From: Sphingomonas gilva
GTDB lineage: Bacteria; Pseudomonadota; Alphaproteobacteria; Sphingomonadales; Sphingomonadaceae
Reading direction: 5' to 3'
DNA length: 64,000 nt
NCBI RefSeq assembly: GCF_003515075.1
Contig: NZ_QWLV01000002.1
Location: 62,001 to 126,000, forward strand
Positions 42,951 to 50,707 of this stretch are shown here, piece after piece. How positions within the stretch are numbered: the first letter of the stretch is position 1; every line of letters starts with the position of its first letter. The notes under the pieces are model-generated. The model was given only the letters and a program-made list of their open reading frames with translations, did no database searches and was not told the DNA's origin. A program made the translations under genes and the position numbers.

Positions 42951-43742
42951 ATGGCCAGTCTTCTCGATCCGGACGCGCGCGGGCGCGTCATTCTTGTCGG
43001 CGCGGGGCCGGGCGATCCCGGTCTGTTGACCGTGCGCGCGGTGGAGGCGCTGAAGAGCGCCGACGTCGTCGTGCACGATGGGCTGATCGACCGCCGCGTG
43101 CTCGATCTCGCGCCGGCGTCCGCGCAGCGCATCTCGGTCGCCAAAAGCCGCGCGCGCCACACCGTGCCGCAGGAGGGCATCAACGCGCTGATCGTCGCGC
43201 ATGTCCGGCTCGGCGCGATCGTCGTGCGCCTGAAGGGCGGCGATCCCTTCATCTTCGGCCGCGGCGGCGAAGAGGTGGAGGCGGTTCGCGCGGCGGGCCT
43301 CAAGGTCGAGGTCGTCCCCGGCGTGTCGGCGGCGCTCGGCTGCGCGGCGGAGGCGATGCTGCCGCTCACCCACCGTGACTACAGCTCGGCGGTCAGCTTC
43401 GTCGCCGGCCAGTGCAAGGGGCTGACCGATCAGGATTGGTCGGGCCTCGCCGGGCAGGGCCGCACGCTGGTCATCTATATGGGTGTCGCGACCGCCGATC
43501 AGATCGCCGACAAGCTGATGGCCGACGGCGTCGCCCCCGACATGCCCGTCGCCGTGCTCGAAAGGGGCACGCTGGAGGGAAGCCGCGCGCTGCGCACCTT
43601 GCTCGCCGATCTCGGCGCGATGGTGAAGCGCGAGGCCGTTCAGAGCCCGGCGATCATCGTCGTCGGAGAGGTCGTCACCCTGTCCGACGCGCAGGACCGC
43701 ATGGCCGCATGGGCCCGCGCTGCGGAAGGAATGCACGCATGA
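42951..43742 (+). CDS. cobA: Uroporphyrinogen-III C-methyltransferase
   Basis: A 263-residue SAM-dependent methyltransferase making precorrin-2, the precursor of siroheme (and cobalamin). Starts MASLLDPDARGRVILVGAGP, with GDPGLLTVRAVEALKSADVV, RLKGGDPFIFGRGGEEVEA, VVPGVSAALGCAAEAMLPLT and YMGV...PVAVLERGTLEGSR. It is the stand-alone form without the CysG dehydrogenase/ferrochelatase domain. It leads the sulfite reduction operon, which needs siroheme for CysI. Confidence 0.94.
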   Translation: MASLLDPDARGRVILVGAGPGDPGLLTVRAVEALKSADVVVHDGLIDRRVLDLAPASAQRISVAKSRARHTVPQEGINALIVAHVRLGAIVVRLKGGDPFIFGRGGEEVEAVRAAGLKVEVVPGVSAALGCAAEAMLPLTHRDYSSAVSFVAGQCKGLTDQDWSGLAGQGRTLVIYMGVATADQIADKLMADGVAPDMPVAVLERGTLEGSRALRTLLADLGAMVKREAVQSPAIIVVGEVVTLSDAQDRMAAWARAAEGMHA

Positions 43743-44035
43743 AGATCCTGACGGGCAACGATCTGCCCACCGGCGCGGTGGTGTGGTGGACCGGCCGCGA
43801 CTGGTCGCTCCATGTCGAGGACGCGGCGGACGTCGATGAGCAGGGCGAGGCGATCGCCCGTGCCGAGGAAGGCGCGCGCCGGGTCAACGGCCCCTATGTG
43901 ATCGACGCGACCGCGACGCCCGAAGGCCCGCGCCCCGCGCACATCAAGGACCGCATCCGCGCGCTCGGCCCGACGGTGCGGACCGATCTGACGCTGAAGC
44001 CGGCGGACCCGAATGCGGGGAGCTGGGTGATATGA
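43739..44035 (+). CDS. DUF2849 protein of the sulfite reduction operon
   Basis: A 98-residue protein from ATG 43739 (ATGA overlap with cobA). The pattern MKILTGNDLPTGAVVWWTGR, WSLHVEDA and GPYVIDATATPEGPRPAHIK identifies DUF2849, which regularly sits between cobA/cysG and cysI in Alphaproteobacteria. It probably assists sulfite reduction or electron transfer, but its activity is unknown. It is separated from cysI by the palindromic block E. Confidence 0.9.
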   Translation: MKILTGNDLPTGAVVWWTGRDWSLHVEDAADVDEQGEAIARAEEGARRVNGPYVIDATATPEGPRPAHIKDRIRALGPTVRTDLTLKPADPNAGSWVI

Positions 44036-44039
44036 TTTC

Positions 44040-44230
44040 GGTTCACGCGAAGGCGCGGAGACGCGGAGGACGTGAATCCGCCGCGCAGCGGCGCTCAAAT
44101 ATCTTCGCCTCGATCGATTTTCTGCCCGCTGGCGCGGGCGCTCTCCACCTGCGCATCTCCTCCGCGTCTCCGCGCCTCCGCGTGAACCCCTCTTCTTTCC
44201 TCTTCGCGCCTTCGCGCCTCCGCGTGAACC
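44040..44230. repeat. Palindromic repeat block E (family with GTGAACC arms)
   Basis: The left arm at 44040-44070 (GGTTCACGCGAAGGCGCGGA, then GACGCGGAGGA) is nearly the reverse complement of 44158-44188, and a third partial copy of the right arm is at about 44205-44230. It interrupts the sulfite operon in front of cysI. An open frame across it (44032-44271) looks like translated repeat rather than a gene. Confidence 0.8.
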
Positions 44231-44263
44231 CTCCTGCCTCCAGGCGCCTGCACGAGAACGACC

Positions 44264-45898
44264 ATGTATAAATACGACCAGTACGATCAGGCGATCGTCG
44301 ACGCCCGCGTCGCCGAGTTCCGCGATCAGACCGCGCGCCGGCTGTCGGGCGCGCTCAGCGAGGACCAGTTCAAGCCGCTGCGTTTGAAGAACGGCCTCTA
44401 CCTCCAGCTCCACGCGTACATGCTGCGCGTCGCCATCCCCTATGGCACGCTCGACAGCCGCCAGATGCGGATGCTCGGCCATATCGCGCGCAAATATGAT
44501 CGCGGTTACGGCCATTTCACCACGCGCCAGAACATCCAGTACAACTGGATCAAGCTGGAGCAGGCGCCCGATATCCTCGCCGATCTGGCGACGGTCGAGA
44601 TGCATGCCATCCAGACCTCGGGCGAAAGCATCCGCAACGTCTCTTCGGATCAGTATGCCGGCGCCGCGGCGGACGAGATCTGCGATCCGCGCCCCTGGGC
44701 CGAGCTGATCCGCCAGGCGACCACCTTCCATCCCGAATTCAGCTATCTGCCGCGCAAGTTCAAGATCGCAGTGACCGCGGCCGACGAGGACCGCGCCGCG
44801 ATCCGGCTGCACGATATCGGGCTGAAGCTGGTCAGGAACGACGCCGGCGAGCTGGGCTTCGAGGTCTATATCGGCGGCGGCATGGGCCGCACGCCCTTCG
44901 TCGCGCCGCTGATCCGGCCGTTCCTGCCGGTCGACAATTTGTTCAGCTATTGCGAGGCGGCGCTGCGCGTGTGGAACCGCTGGGCACGCCGCGACAATAT
45001 CCACAAGCAGCGCATCAAGATCCTGGTCCACGATCTCGGCCAGGAGGAGTTCACCCGCCAGGTCGAGGTGGAGTGGCAGGCGATCCTGGCCAACAATTCC
45101 GACGTTCCCCGCGCCGAGTTCGACCGCATCGCCGCGTTCTTCGAACCGCCGCCCTTCGAGACCGGCCTGCCCGAGGACGTGGACCGCAGCGATCCCGATT
45201 TCGCCGTGTGGCTCGATCAGAATGTCCGCGCCCACAAGGCGCCCGGCTACGCCATCGTCAACATCAGCCTGAAGCCCACCGGCGGCATCCCCGGCGACGC
45301 CTCGGCCGACCAGATCGACCTCATGGCCGATCTCGCCGAACGCTACAGCTTCGACGAGCTGCGCGTGACGCACGCGCAGAACATCGTGCTGCCGCATGTG
45401 AAGAAGGCCGATCTCTATACGCTGTGGCAGGCGCTCGACGCCGCCGGCCTCGCCTCGGCCAATCTCGACCTGATCAGCGACATCATCGCCTGCCCCGGCC
45501 TGGACTATTGCAGCCTCGCCAACGCCCGCTCGATCCCCGTCGCGCAGAAGATCGCAGGCCGCTTCGCCGATCTCGGCCGCCAGAAGGAGCTGGGCGAGCT
45601 GAAGCTCAAGATCTCCGGCTGCATCAACGCCTGCGGCCATCATCATGCCGGGCATATCGGCATCCTCGGCGTCGATAGGAAAGGCACCGAGAACTACCAG
45701 CTGCTGCTCGGCGGATCGGGCGCGGAGGACGCGAGCCTCGCGAAGATCACCGGCCCCGGCTTCAGCGAGGACGGCGTGGTCGACGCGGTCGAGAAGGCGA
45801 CCAACGTCTATCTGCGCGAGCGCCAGGACGGCGAGCGCTTCGTCGACACCTATCGCCGCGTCGGCATGGAGCCGTTCAAGGAGGCGATCTATGGCTGA
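44264..45898 (+). CDS. cysI: Assimilatory sulfite reductase hemoprotein (CysI-type)
   Basis: A 544-residue siroheme/4Fe-4S nitrite/sulfite reductase. The cluster cysteines are in IACPGLDYCSLANARS and KISGCINACGHHHAGHIG, the siroheme-binding region in GYGHFTTRQNIQYNWIKLEQ, with the duplicated ferredoxin-like halves clear. In this operon it most likely reduces sulfite to sulfide; nitrite activity cannot be excluded from sequence. ATG 44264 follows block E. DUF934 and cysH follow with overlaps. Confidence 0.94.
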   Translation: MYKYDQYDQAIVDARVAEFRDQTARRLSGALSEDQFKPLRLKNGLYLQLHAYMLRVAIPYGTLDSRQMRMLGHIARKYDRGYGHFTTRQNIQYNWIKLEQAPDILADLATVEMHAIQTSGESIRNVSSDQYAGAAADEICDPRPWAELIRQATTFHPEFSYLPRKFKIAVTAADEDRAAIRLHDIGLKLVRNDAGELGFEVYIGGGMGRTPFVAPLIRPFLPVDNLFSYCEAALRVWNRWARRDNIHKQRIKILVHDLGQEEFTRQVEVEWQAILANNSDVPRAEFDRIAAFFEPPPFETGLPEDVDRSDPDFAVWLDQNVRAHKAPGYAIVNISLKPTGGIPGDASADQIDLMADLAERYSFDELRVTHAQNIVLPHVKKADLYTLWQALDAAGLASANLDLISDIIACPGLDYCSLANARSIPVAQKIAGRFADLGRQKELGELKLKISGCINACGHHHAGHIGILGVDRKGTENYQLLLGGSGAEDASLAKITGPGFSEDGVVDAVEKATNVYLRERQDGERFVDTYRRVGMEPFKEAIYG

Positions 45899-46325
45899 TC
45901 CCGCATTTTCGCTGCGTTTCCGCGACGACGAGCCGCACGAGGAGCCGGCGGTGACGCTCGACGCGTTCCTCGACCAGGCCGACGCCAGCGCGGTGCGGCT
46001 CGAGGCGGGCGAGGATGCGCGGCTGCTGATCCCGCACCTCGCGCGCGTGCAGCTGGTCGAGATCGCCTTCCCCCGCTTCCGCGACGGCCGCGGCTATTCG
46101 GCGGCGCGCATCCTGCGCGAGGCGGGCTATGCCGGCGAGCTGCGCGCCGAGGGCGACGTGCTGGTCGACCAGCTGCTCTTCATGCGCCGCTGCGGCTTCG
46201 ACAGCTTCGCGCCCGCCGCGCCGATCGATCCCGAGGTCGCCGAGCGGCTGCTCAATATCTATCCGTACGTCTATCAGCCCGCGACCGACGACGCGGTGCC
46301 GGTATGGAAGCTGCGCCATGGCTGA
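45891..46325 (+). CDS. DUF934 protein of the sulfite reduction operon
   Basis: A 144-residue protein from ATG 45891, overlapping the cysI stop by 8 bases and preceded by AAGGAGG. It shows the DUF934 pattern: LIPHLARVQLVEIAFPRFRD, GRGYSAARILREAGYAGELR, EGDVLVDQLLFMRRCGFDSF. The gene is nearly always next to cysI and cysH in Alpha- and Betaproteobacteria, so it is presumed to help sulfate assimilation. Activity unknown. Confidence 0.93.
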   Translation: MADPAFSLRFRDDEPHEEPAVTLDAFLDQADASAVRLEAGEDARLLIPHLARVQLVEIAFPRFRDGRGYSAARILREAGYAGELRAEGDVLVDQLLFMRRCGFDSFAPAAPIDPEVAERLLNIYPYVYQPATDDAVPVWKLRHG

Positions 46326-47085
46326 GGCCGCGCGCATCCGCGACATGATCGACGCGCGCCCGCGCTTCACCCAGGCCGACGCGATCCGCCTGAACAACAT
46401 GTTCCGCGGCCGCGACACGCTGGAGATGCTGACCGGCGTGCTGCGCGACGGCCTTGCGGGCGACGTCGCGGCGGTCTCGTCGTTCGGCACCGAATCGGCG
46501 GTGCTGCTGCACCTGATCGCCCAGGTCGATCCGGCGACGCCGGCGCTGTTCCTCGAAACCGGCAAGCATTTCCCCGAAACGCTCGCCTATCGCGACACGC
46601 TGATCGAGCGGCTCGGCCTGACCGACGTGCGCAACCTGACGCCCGACGCCGAGGTGCTGGCGGCGCGGGACGAAAGCGGCCTGCGCTGGTCCTACGATCC
46701 CGACGGCTGCTGCGAGATCAGGAAGGTGATCCCGCTCGCCAGGGCCACCGAGGCGTTCGATTCGACGATCACCGGCCGCAAGGGCTTCCAGTCCTCGACC
46801 CGCGCCGGCCTGCCGCGTTTCGAGCTCGACGGCGACCGCTTGAAGATCAACCCGCTCGCCGATTGGGACAAGGCGCGGATCGACGCCTGGTTCGAGGAGC
46901 ACGATCTGCCCCGCCATCCGCTGGAGGCGAAGGGCTATCTTTCGATCGGCTGCGCGCCGTGCACCAGCATCGTCAAGCCGGGCGAAGACCCCCGCTCGGG
47001 CCGCTGGCGCGGCTGGGACAAGGTCGAATGCGGCATCCACGACGCGGTGGACGGCGACGATCCGGCGAATCTGCCGTCGTTCTGA
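46318..47085 (+). CDS. cysH: Phosphoadenylyl-/adenylyl-sulfate reductase
   Basis: A 255-residue APS/PAPS reductase. It contains the double Cys DGCCEIRKV and the C-terminal GCAPCTSIVK, the four ligands of the 4Fe-4S type, so it is expected to reduce APS as well as or rather than PAPS, with a P-loop-like VSSFGTESAV near the N-terminus. Start ATG 46318 overlaps the DUF934 stop. The very end (DDPANLPSF) together with the DNA after it recurs in degenerate form at 48332. Confidence 0.94.
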   Translation: MAEAARIRDMIDARPRFTQADAIRLNNMFRGRDTLEMLTGVLRDGLAGDVAAVSSFGTESAVLLHLIAQVDPATPALFLETGKHFPETLAYRDTLIERLGLTDVRNLTPDAEVLAARDESGLRWSYDPDGCCEIRKVIPLARATEAFDSTITGRKGFQSSTRAGLPRFELDGDRLKINPLADWDKARIDAWFEEHDLPRHPLEAKGYLSIGCAPCTSIVKPGEDPRSGRWRGWDKVECGIHDAVDGDDPANLPSF

Positions 47086-47272
47086 CCAAATCCTCCCCCA
47101 GCTTGTCTGGGGGAGGGGGACCATGCGCAGCATGGTGGAGGGGGAGCGCCACAGGGGATTCGCTCGCGGCAGCCCCCTCCACCGCCTGCGGCGGTCCCCC
47201 TCCCCCGCTTCGCGGGGGAGGATTTAAGAGCTACCCATGCGGGTAATCGCCGTCCTCGCATCGATCTTCAGC
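47060..47272. repeat. Junction duplication, left copy
   Basis: This stretch (cysH end, family-C repeat, then a dnaB-like end) resembles 48332-48566 in the same order. Shared: CCGGCGAATCTGCCG, ACCAAATCCTCCCCCAGCT, the repeat arms, GAGCTACCC(A/G)TGCGGGTAATCG, and further on a degenerate match to dnaB codons, interrupted by a gap of about 21 bp. Confidence 0.8.
47090..47225. repeat. Palindromic repeat family C, copy 4
   Basis: Begins ATCCTCCCCCAGCTTGTCTG and ends CCCGCTTCGCGGGGGAGGAT, with internal arms CCATGCGCAGCATGGTGGAG and CCACCGCCTGCGGCGG. Confidence 0.9.
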
Positions 47273-47799
47273 AACGTCCCGCCCACACCGAGCCGACCGC
47301 AAGCGGCGATCCGCTCGGCGAGGATGTCCGCCGGGCAGCTGACCTCCCCGCCGATCCACATGCGCAGCATGGCCAGCTGGGCGGCGGCGATCGCACCGGC
47401 GACCAGGTCTTTCGGCGCGCCTCCGGCATCGTCGGGCAGGCGCAGCGCGATCATCGCCGCCAGCCGGCGCTGCAGCCTGTTCGCGGGCGCGCCGCCGAGT
47501 ATCGCCCTGCCGACGGCGCGCCGTTCCCAGACATGCTCCAGCGTCGCCCGCACCATCGCCGGGCCGGCGCGACCCACCGCCGCATTGGCGATCGGCAGCA
47601 GGATCGGCGTCATCACCTCGATCAGCACCGCCTCCTTGCCGGGGAAATGCTCGTAGAAGGTGGCGCGACCGATATCCGCGGCGGCGATGATGTCCGCCGT
47701 CCGGATCGCATCGTAGCGTCGTTCGAAAACGAGATGCACGAAGGTGTCCAGAATGGCCTGGCGCGTGCGCTGCGCGCGGGGATCGGTGATGCCGGTCAT
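47224..47799 (-). CDS. TetR-family transcriptional regulator with dnaB-derived tail
   Basis: A 191-residue regulator. The N-terminal helix-turn-helix is RQAILDTFVHLVFERRYDAI and TADIIAAADIGRATFYEHFP; the rest is a variable helical ligand-binding domain. The last ~13 residues (LLKIDARTAITRMGSS) are encoded by DNA similar to the end of dnaB, but after a ~21-bp deletion it is read in a shifted frame, so the natural C-terminus has been replaced. It is divergent from the VOC gene, which it probably controls. Confidence 0.9.
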   Translation of the reverse strand: MTGITDPRAQRTRQAILDTFVHLVFERRYDAIRTADIIAAADIGRATFYEHFPGKEAVLIEVMTPILLPIANAAVGRAGPAMVRATLEHVWERRAVGRAILGGAPANRLQRRLAAMIALRLPDDAGGAPKDLVAGAIAAAQLAMLRMWIGGEVSCPADILAERIAACGRLGVGGTLLKIDARTAITRMGSS

Positions 47800-47957
47800 C
47801 GCGCGACGCTACACCGGCCGCGCCGCCGGACGCGAGCGACGGCTGGCGGACATGTCGCGTCCCTTGTCCGGAAACGCGGCCGCCATGCGTTTTCCCCGTC
47901 GCGATGGCGCGAGACGCGCGGCATGATCGCGCCGTCGAAAACAAGCCGGAGGCTCCA

Positions 47958-48314
47958 ATGACCGCCGATCACCGGATCACCGCGATCCTGCCCTGCCGCG
48001 ACATCGAGGCCTCGGAGGCCTTCTACAAGCGGCTCGGCCTCACCGTCGTCAGCGATCATGGCCATTACCGCATCCTCGCCGACGGGCGCGGGTGGCATCT
48101 CCATCTCAACAGCACGCCGGGCTGGCCGCGCAAGGTGGAGGACAATGCGGTCGGAATTTACATCTATGTCGACGATGTCGACGCCGTCGCCGACCGCGTG
48201 CGCGAGCTGATCATCGAGCAAGGCGCGCCGCACCGGAAGCCCTGGGGCACCTATGAATTCGCGGTCAGCGACCCGAGCGGCACGCTGGTGCGCATCGGCC
48301 GCGCGCTCGGCTGA
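47958..48314 (+). CDS. VOC/glyoxalase superfamily protein (bleomycin-resistance type)
   Basis: A 118-residue single-domain VOC protein: ITAILPCRDIEASEAFYKRL, HLHLNSTPGW, YIYVDDVDAVADRVRELIIE and FAVSDPSGTLVRIGRALG. Metal-ligand positions resemble those of dioxygenase/resistance proteins, but a substrate cannot be given. It starts at ATG 47958, divergent from the TetR gene. Downstream lies a degenerate copy of the cysH end and the second C repeat. Confidence 0.88.
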   Translation: MTADHRITAILPCRDIEASEAFYKRLGLTVVSDHGHYRILADGRGWHLHLNSTPGWPRKVEDNAVGIYIYVDDVDAVADRVRELIIEQGAPHRKPWGTYEFAVSDPSGTLVRIGRALG

Positions 48315-48331
48315 ACAGGTGGTTGCGCGAG

Positions 48332-48566
48332 CCGGCGAATCTGCCGGCGCTCCAACCAAATCCTCCCCCAGCTCGTCTGGGGGAGGGGGACCGTCCGAAG
48401 GACGGTGGAGGGGGCTGCCGCAAACGCATCGCTTGCGGCAGCCCCCTCCACCACTCGCCTTCGGCGAGCGGTCCCCCTCCCCCGCTCTGCGGGGGAGGAG
48501 TTTAGGAGCTACCCGTGCGGGTAATCGCCCGCATAGTCGCTGAACCGCGTGGTTTTCGCGTCGAAC
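48332..48566. repeat. Junction duplication, right copy
   Basis: Matches 47060-47272. The left edge repeats the end of cysH in degenerate form (CCGGCGAATCTGCCGGCGCT) without being a gene here, and the right edge is the true dnaB 3' end. This suggests an ancestral cysH-repeat-dnaB junction that was duplicated around the TetR/VOC pair. Confidence 0.8.
48359..48503. repeat. Palindromic repeat family C, copy 5
   Basis: Begins ATCCTCCCCCAGCTCGTCTG and ends CCCGCTCTGCGGGGGAGGAG, with internal arms CCGTCCGAAGGACGGTGGAG and CCACTCGCCTTCGGCGAGCG. Confidence 0.9.
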
Positions 48567-50014
48567 TTCAGCAGCACCTTCCCCGTGGCGCCGTGGCGCT
48601 GCTTGCCCACGATCAGCTCCGACAGGCCGAACACGCGCTCCATGTCGGTCGCCCATTTGGCGTGGTCCTCGAAGGCCTTGGCGTCGTCGCCCTCCACCGG
48701 CCGCTTGGGCTCCTTCGAGGCGATGTAATAATCCTCGCGGAACACGAACATGACGATATCGGCGTCCTGCTCGATCGATCCCGATTCGCGCAGGTCGGAC
48801 AGCTGCGGCCTTTTGTCCTCGCGCTGCTCGACCGCGCGGCTGAGCTGGGACAGCGCCAGCACCGGCACGTTCAGCTCCTTGGCCAGCGTCTTCAGGCCGC
48901 GGCTGATCTCGGAGATTTCCTGCACGCGGTTCTCGCCGGCGTTGCGCCCCGATCCCTGCAGCAGCTGGAGATAGTCGACGACGATGAAGCCGATGCCGTG
49001 TCGCCGCTGCAGCCGCCGCGCGCGGGTGCGCAGCGCGGCGATGGTCAGTCCCGGCGTATCGTCGATGTAGAGCGGCAGATTTTCGAGCTCGGCGGCCGCG
49101 CGCGCCAGGTTGCGGAAGTCCGACTGGCTGATCTTGCCCATCCTCAGCGCCTCGCCGCTGATCCCCGACTGTTCGGACAGGATGCGCGTGGCGAGCTGGT
49201 CGGCCGACATTTCGAGGCTGAAGAACGCGACCGGCGCGCCGATCGACTTCTTCATCTCGATCCCGTCCTCCAGGTCGCGCGCCCAGCGCTTGGCGGCGTT
49301 GAACGCGATGTTGGTGGCGAGCGACGTCTTGCCCATGCCCGGACGGCCCGCAAGGATCAGCAGGTCCGAATGGTGCAGGCCGCCCAGCTTGGCGTTGACC
49401 GTGTCAAGCCCGGTGGTGACGCCCGAGACGTTGCCGCCCGAATTGAGCGCCTTCTCCGCCATTTCGACCGCGATTCGCGTCGCCTGGCCGAACGACTTCA
49501 CCGATCCCTCGCCGCCGCCTTCCTCTGCGACGCGGTAGAGCGCGACCTCGGCCGCCTCGATCTGGCCGCGCGGATTGACCTCCTCGCGCGTGTCCAATGC
49601 CTGCTCGACCATCTCGCGGCCCACTGAAACCAGCGCGCGCAGCATGGCGAGATCGTAGATCTGGTCGGCGAAGGCCTTGGCGCCGATCAGCGAGGCGCCG
49701 CTGCCGGTCAGGCGGGCGAGATAGGCCGGGCCGCCCAGCTCCTTCATCCCCTCGTCCGCCTCGAACAGCGGCTTCAGCGTCACCGGGTTGGCGATCATGT
49801 TCTTGTTGAGGAGCGACTGGATCGCGACGAAGATGCGGCCGTGCAGCGGCTCGAAGAAATGCTCCTCGCGCAGCTTCATCATCACGTCTTCGGCGATGCG
49901 GTTGTCGATCATCATCGCGCCGAGCAGCGCGGCCTCCGCCTCGACATTCTGCGGCAGGCTGGGCGGGGTCTCGCCGGTCGACGCCGGGTGAAGCTGCACG
50001 GGTGAGGAGGCCAT
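48509..50014 (-). CDS. dnaB: Replicative DNA helicase
   Basis: A 501-residue hexameric helicase. The N-terminal DnaB domain (LPQNVEAEAALLGAMMIDNR) is followed by the RecA-like core with Walker A LAGRPGMGKTSLATNIAFN, Walker B VVDYLQLL, and LALSQLSRAVEQREDKRPQL. C-terminus KFDAKTTRFSDYAGDYPHG is the usual Alphaproteobacterial end. The start is ATG 50014. It is convergent with the VOC gene. Confidence 0.97.
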   Translation of the reverse strand: MASSPVQLHPASTGETPPSLPQNVEAEAALLGAMMIDNRIAEDVMMKLREEHFFEPLHGRIFVAIQSLLNKNMIANPVTLKPLFEADEGMKELGGPAYLARLTGSGASLIGAKAFADQIYDLAMLRALVSVGREMVEQALDTREEVNPRGQIEAAEVALYRVAEEGGGEGSVKSFGQATRIAVEMAEKALNSGGNVSGVTTGLDTVNAKLGGLHHSDLLILAGRPGMGKTSLATNIAFNAAKRWARDLEDGIEMKKSIGAPVAFFSLEMSADQLATRILSEQSGISGEALRMGKISQSDFRNLARAAAELENLPLYIDDTPGLTIAALRTRARRLQRRHGIGFIVVDYLQLLQGSGRNAGENRVQEISEISRGLKTLAKELNVPVLALSQLSRAVEQREDKRPQLSDLRESGSIEQDADIVMFVFREDYYIASKEPKRPVEGDDAKAFEDHAKWATDMERVFGLSELIVGKQRHGATGKVLLKFDAKTTRFSDYAGDYPHG

Positions 50015-50095
50015 GGCCCTTAATGGACCAGCCCGGCACCGACCTCAACGCCGCTCTTACCCTGTGAGTAGCGTGGAGACCGTGGATGAAATAGT

Positions 50096-50185
50096 CGTCG
50101 CCCCTGCGAAGGCAGGGGCCTCGATCGGCAAGCGCGGCGCCGTATGGGCCACAAACCCGGCGGCCCCTGCCTCCGCAGGGCGACG
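50096..50185. repeat. Palindromic repeat family B, copy 9
   Basis: Left arm CGTCGCCCCTGCGAAGGCAG, right arm TGCCTCCGCAGGGCGACG (one G shorter), loop including GGGCCACAAACCCGG. It is in the divergent gap between dnaB and the UPF0262 gene. Confidence 0.88.
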
Positions 50186-50224
50186 GGCATTGATATTGCG
50201 CCGTCGCACCCGCAAAGGACGGCA

Positions 50225-50707
50225 ATGGCGGACCCGCGCATCATCGCTGTCGACCTGGACGAGCGCACCATCCTGTGGAGGAACGCGGACGTCGAGCAGG
50301 AACGCCGCATCGCCATCTTCGATCTGATCGAGGGCAACCACTTCGCCCCCCAGCGCCGATATCCCGACGGCTATGCCGGGCCTTACCGCATCGCGCTACG
50401 GGTCGAGGAGGGCCGGCTGGCGATCGACATCAAGCGCGAGGACGGCGACCTGCTCGAAACCTATGTGCTGGGGCTCGCGCGCTTCCGCCGCCCGATCAAG
50501 GGCTATTTCGCGATCTGCGACAGCTATTACCAGGCGATCCGCAACGCGACCGCCGAAGCGATCGAGACCGTCGACATGGCCCGCCGCGCGCTGCACAACG
50601 AAGCGGCCGAGCTGCTCAAGGAGCGGCTGGACGGCAAGATCGAGGTCGATTTCGACACCGCCCGCCGGCTTTTCACCCTGATCTGCGTGCTGCACATCCG
50701 TGGCTGA
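50225..50707 (+). CDS. UPF0262 family protein
   Basis: A 160-residue protein from ATG 50225: IIAVDLDERTILWRNADVEQ, ERRIAIFDLIEGNHFAPQ, VLGLARFRRPIKGYFAICDS and AETIDMARRALHNEA-like region identify UPF0262, restricted to Alphaproteobacteria and of unknown function. Stop overlaps the next gene's GTG by 8 bases, so a UPF0262-GH25-cdd operon. Confidence 0.93.
   Translation: MADPRIIAVDLDERTILWRNADVEQERRIAIFDLIEGNHFAPQRRYPDGYAGPYRIALRVEEGRLAIDIKREDGDLLETYVLGLARFRRPIKGYFAICDSYYQAIRNATAEAIETVDMARRALHNEAAELLKERLDGKIEVDFDTARRLFTLICVLHIRG

Noticed and set aside
44032..44271. 79-codon frame overlapping the DUF2849 stop
   Set aside because: It lies almost wholly within palindromic block E and translates into repeated RLRVNP-like segments; probably translated repeat, not a gene.
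7505..50185. Repeated B and C palindromes as a CRISPR array
   Set aside because: Copies are dispersed kilobases apart, self-complementary and about 90-140 bp long; there is no regular repeat-spacer pattern. No CRISPR array was found anywhere in the window.
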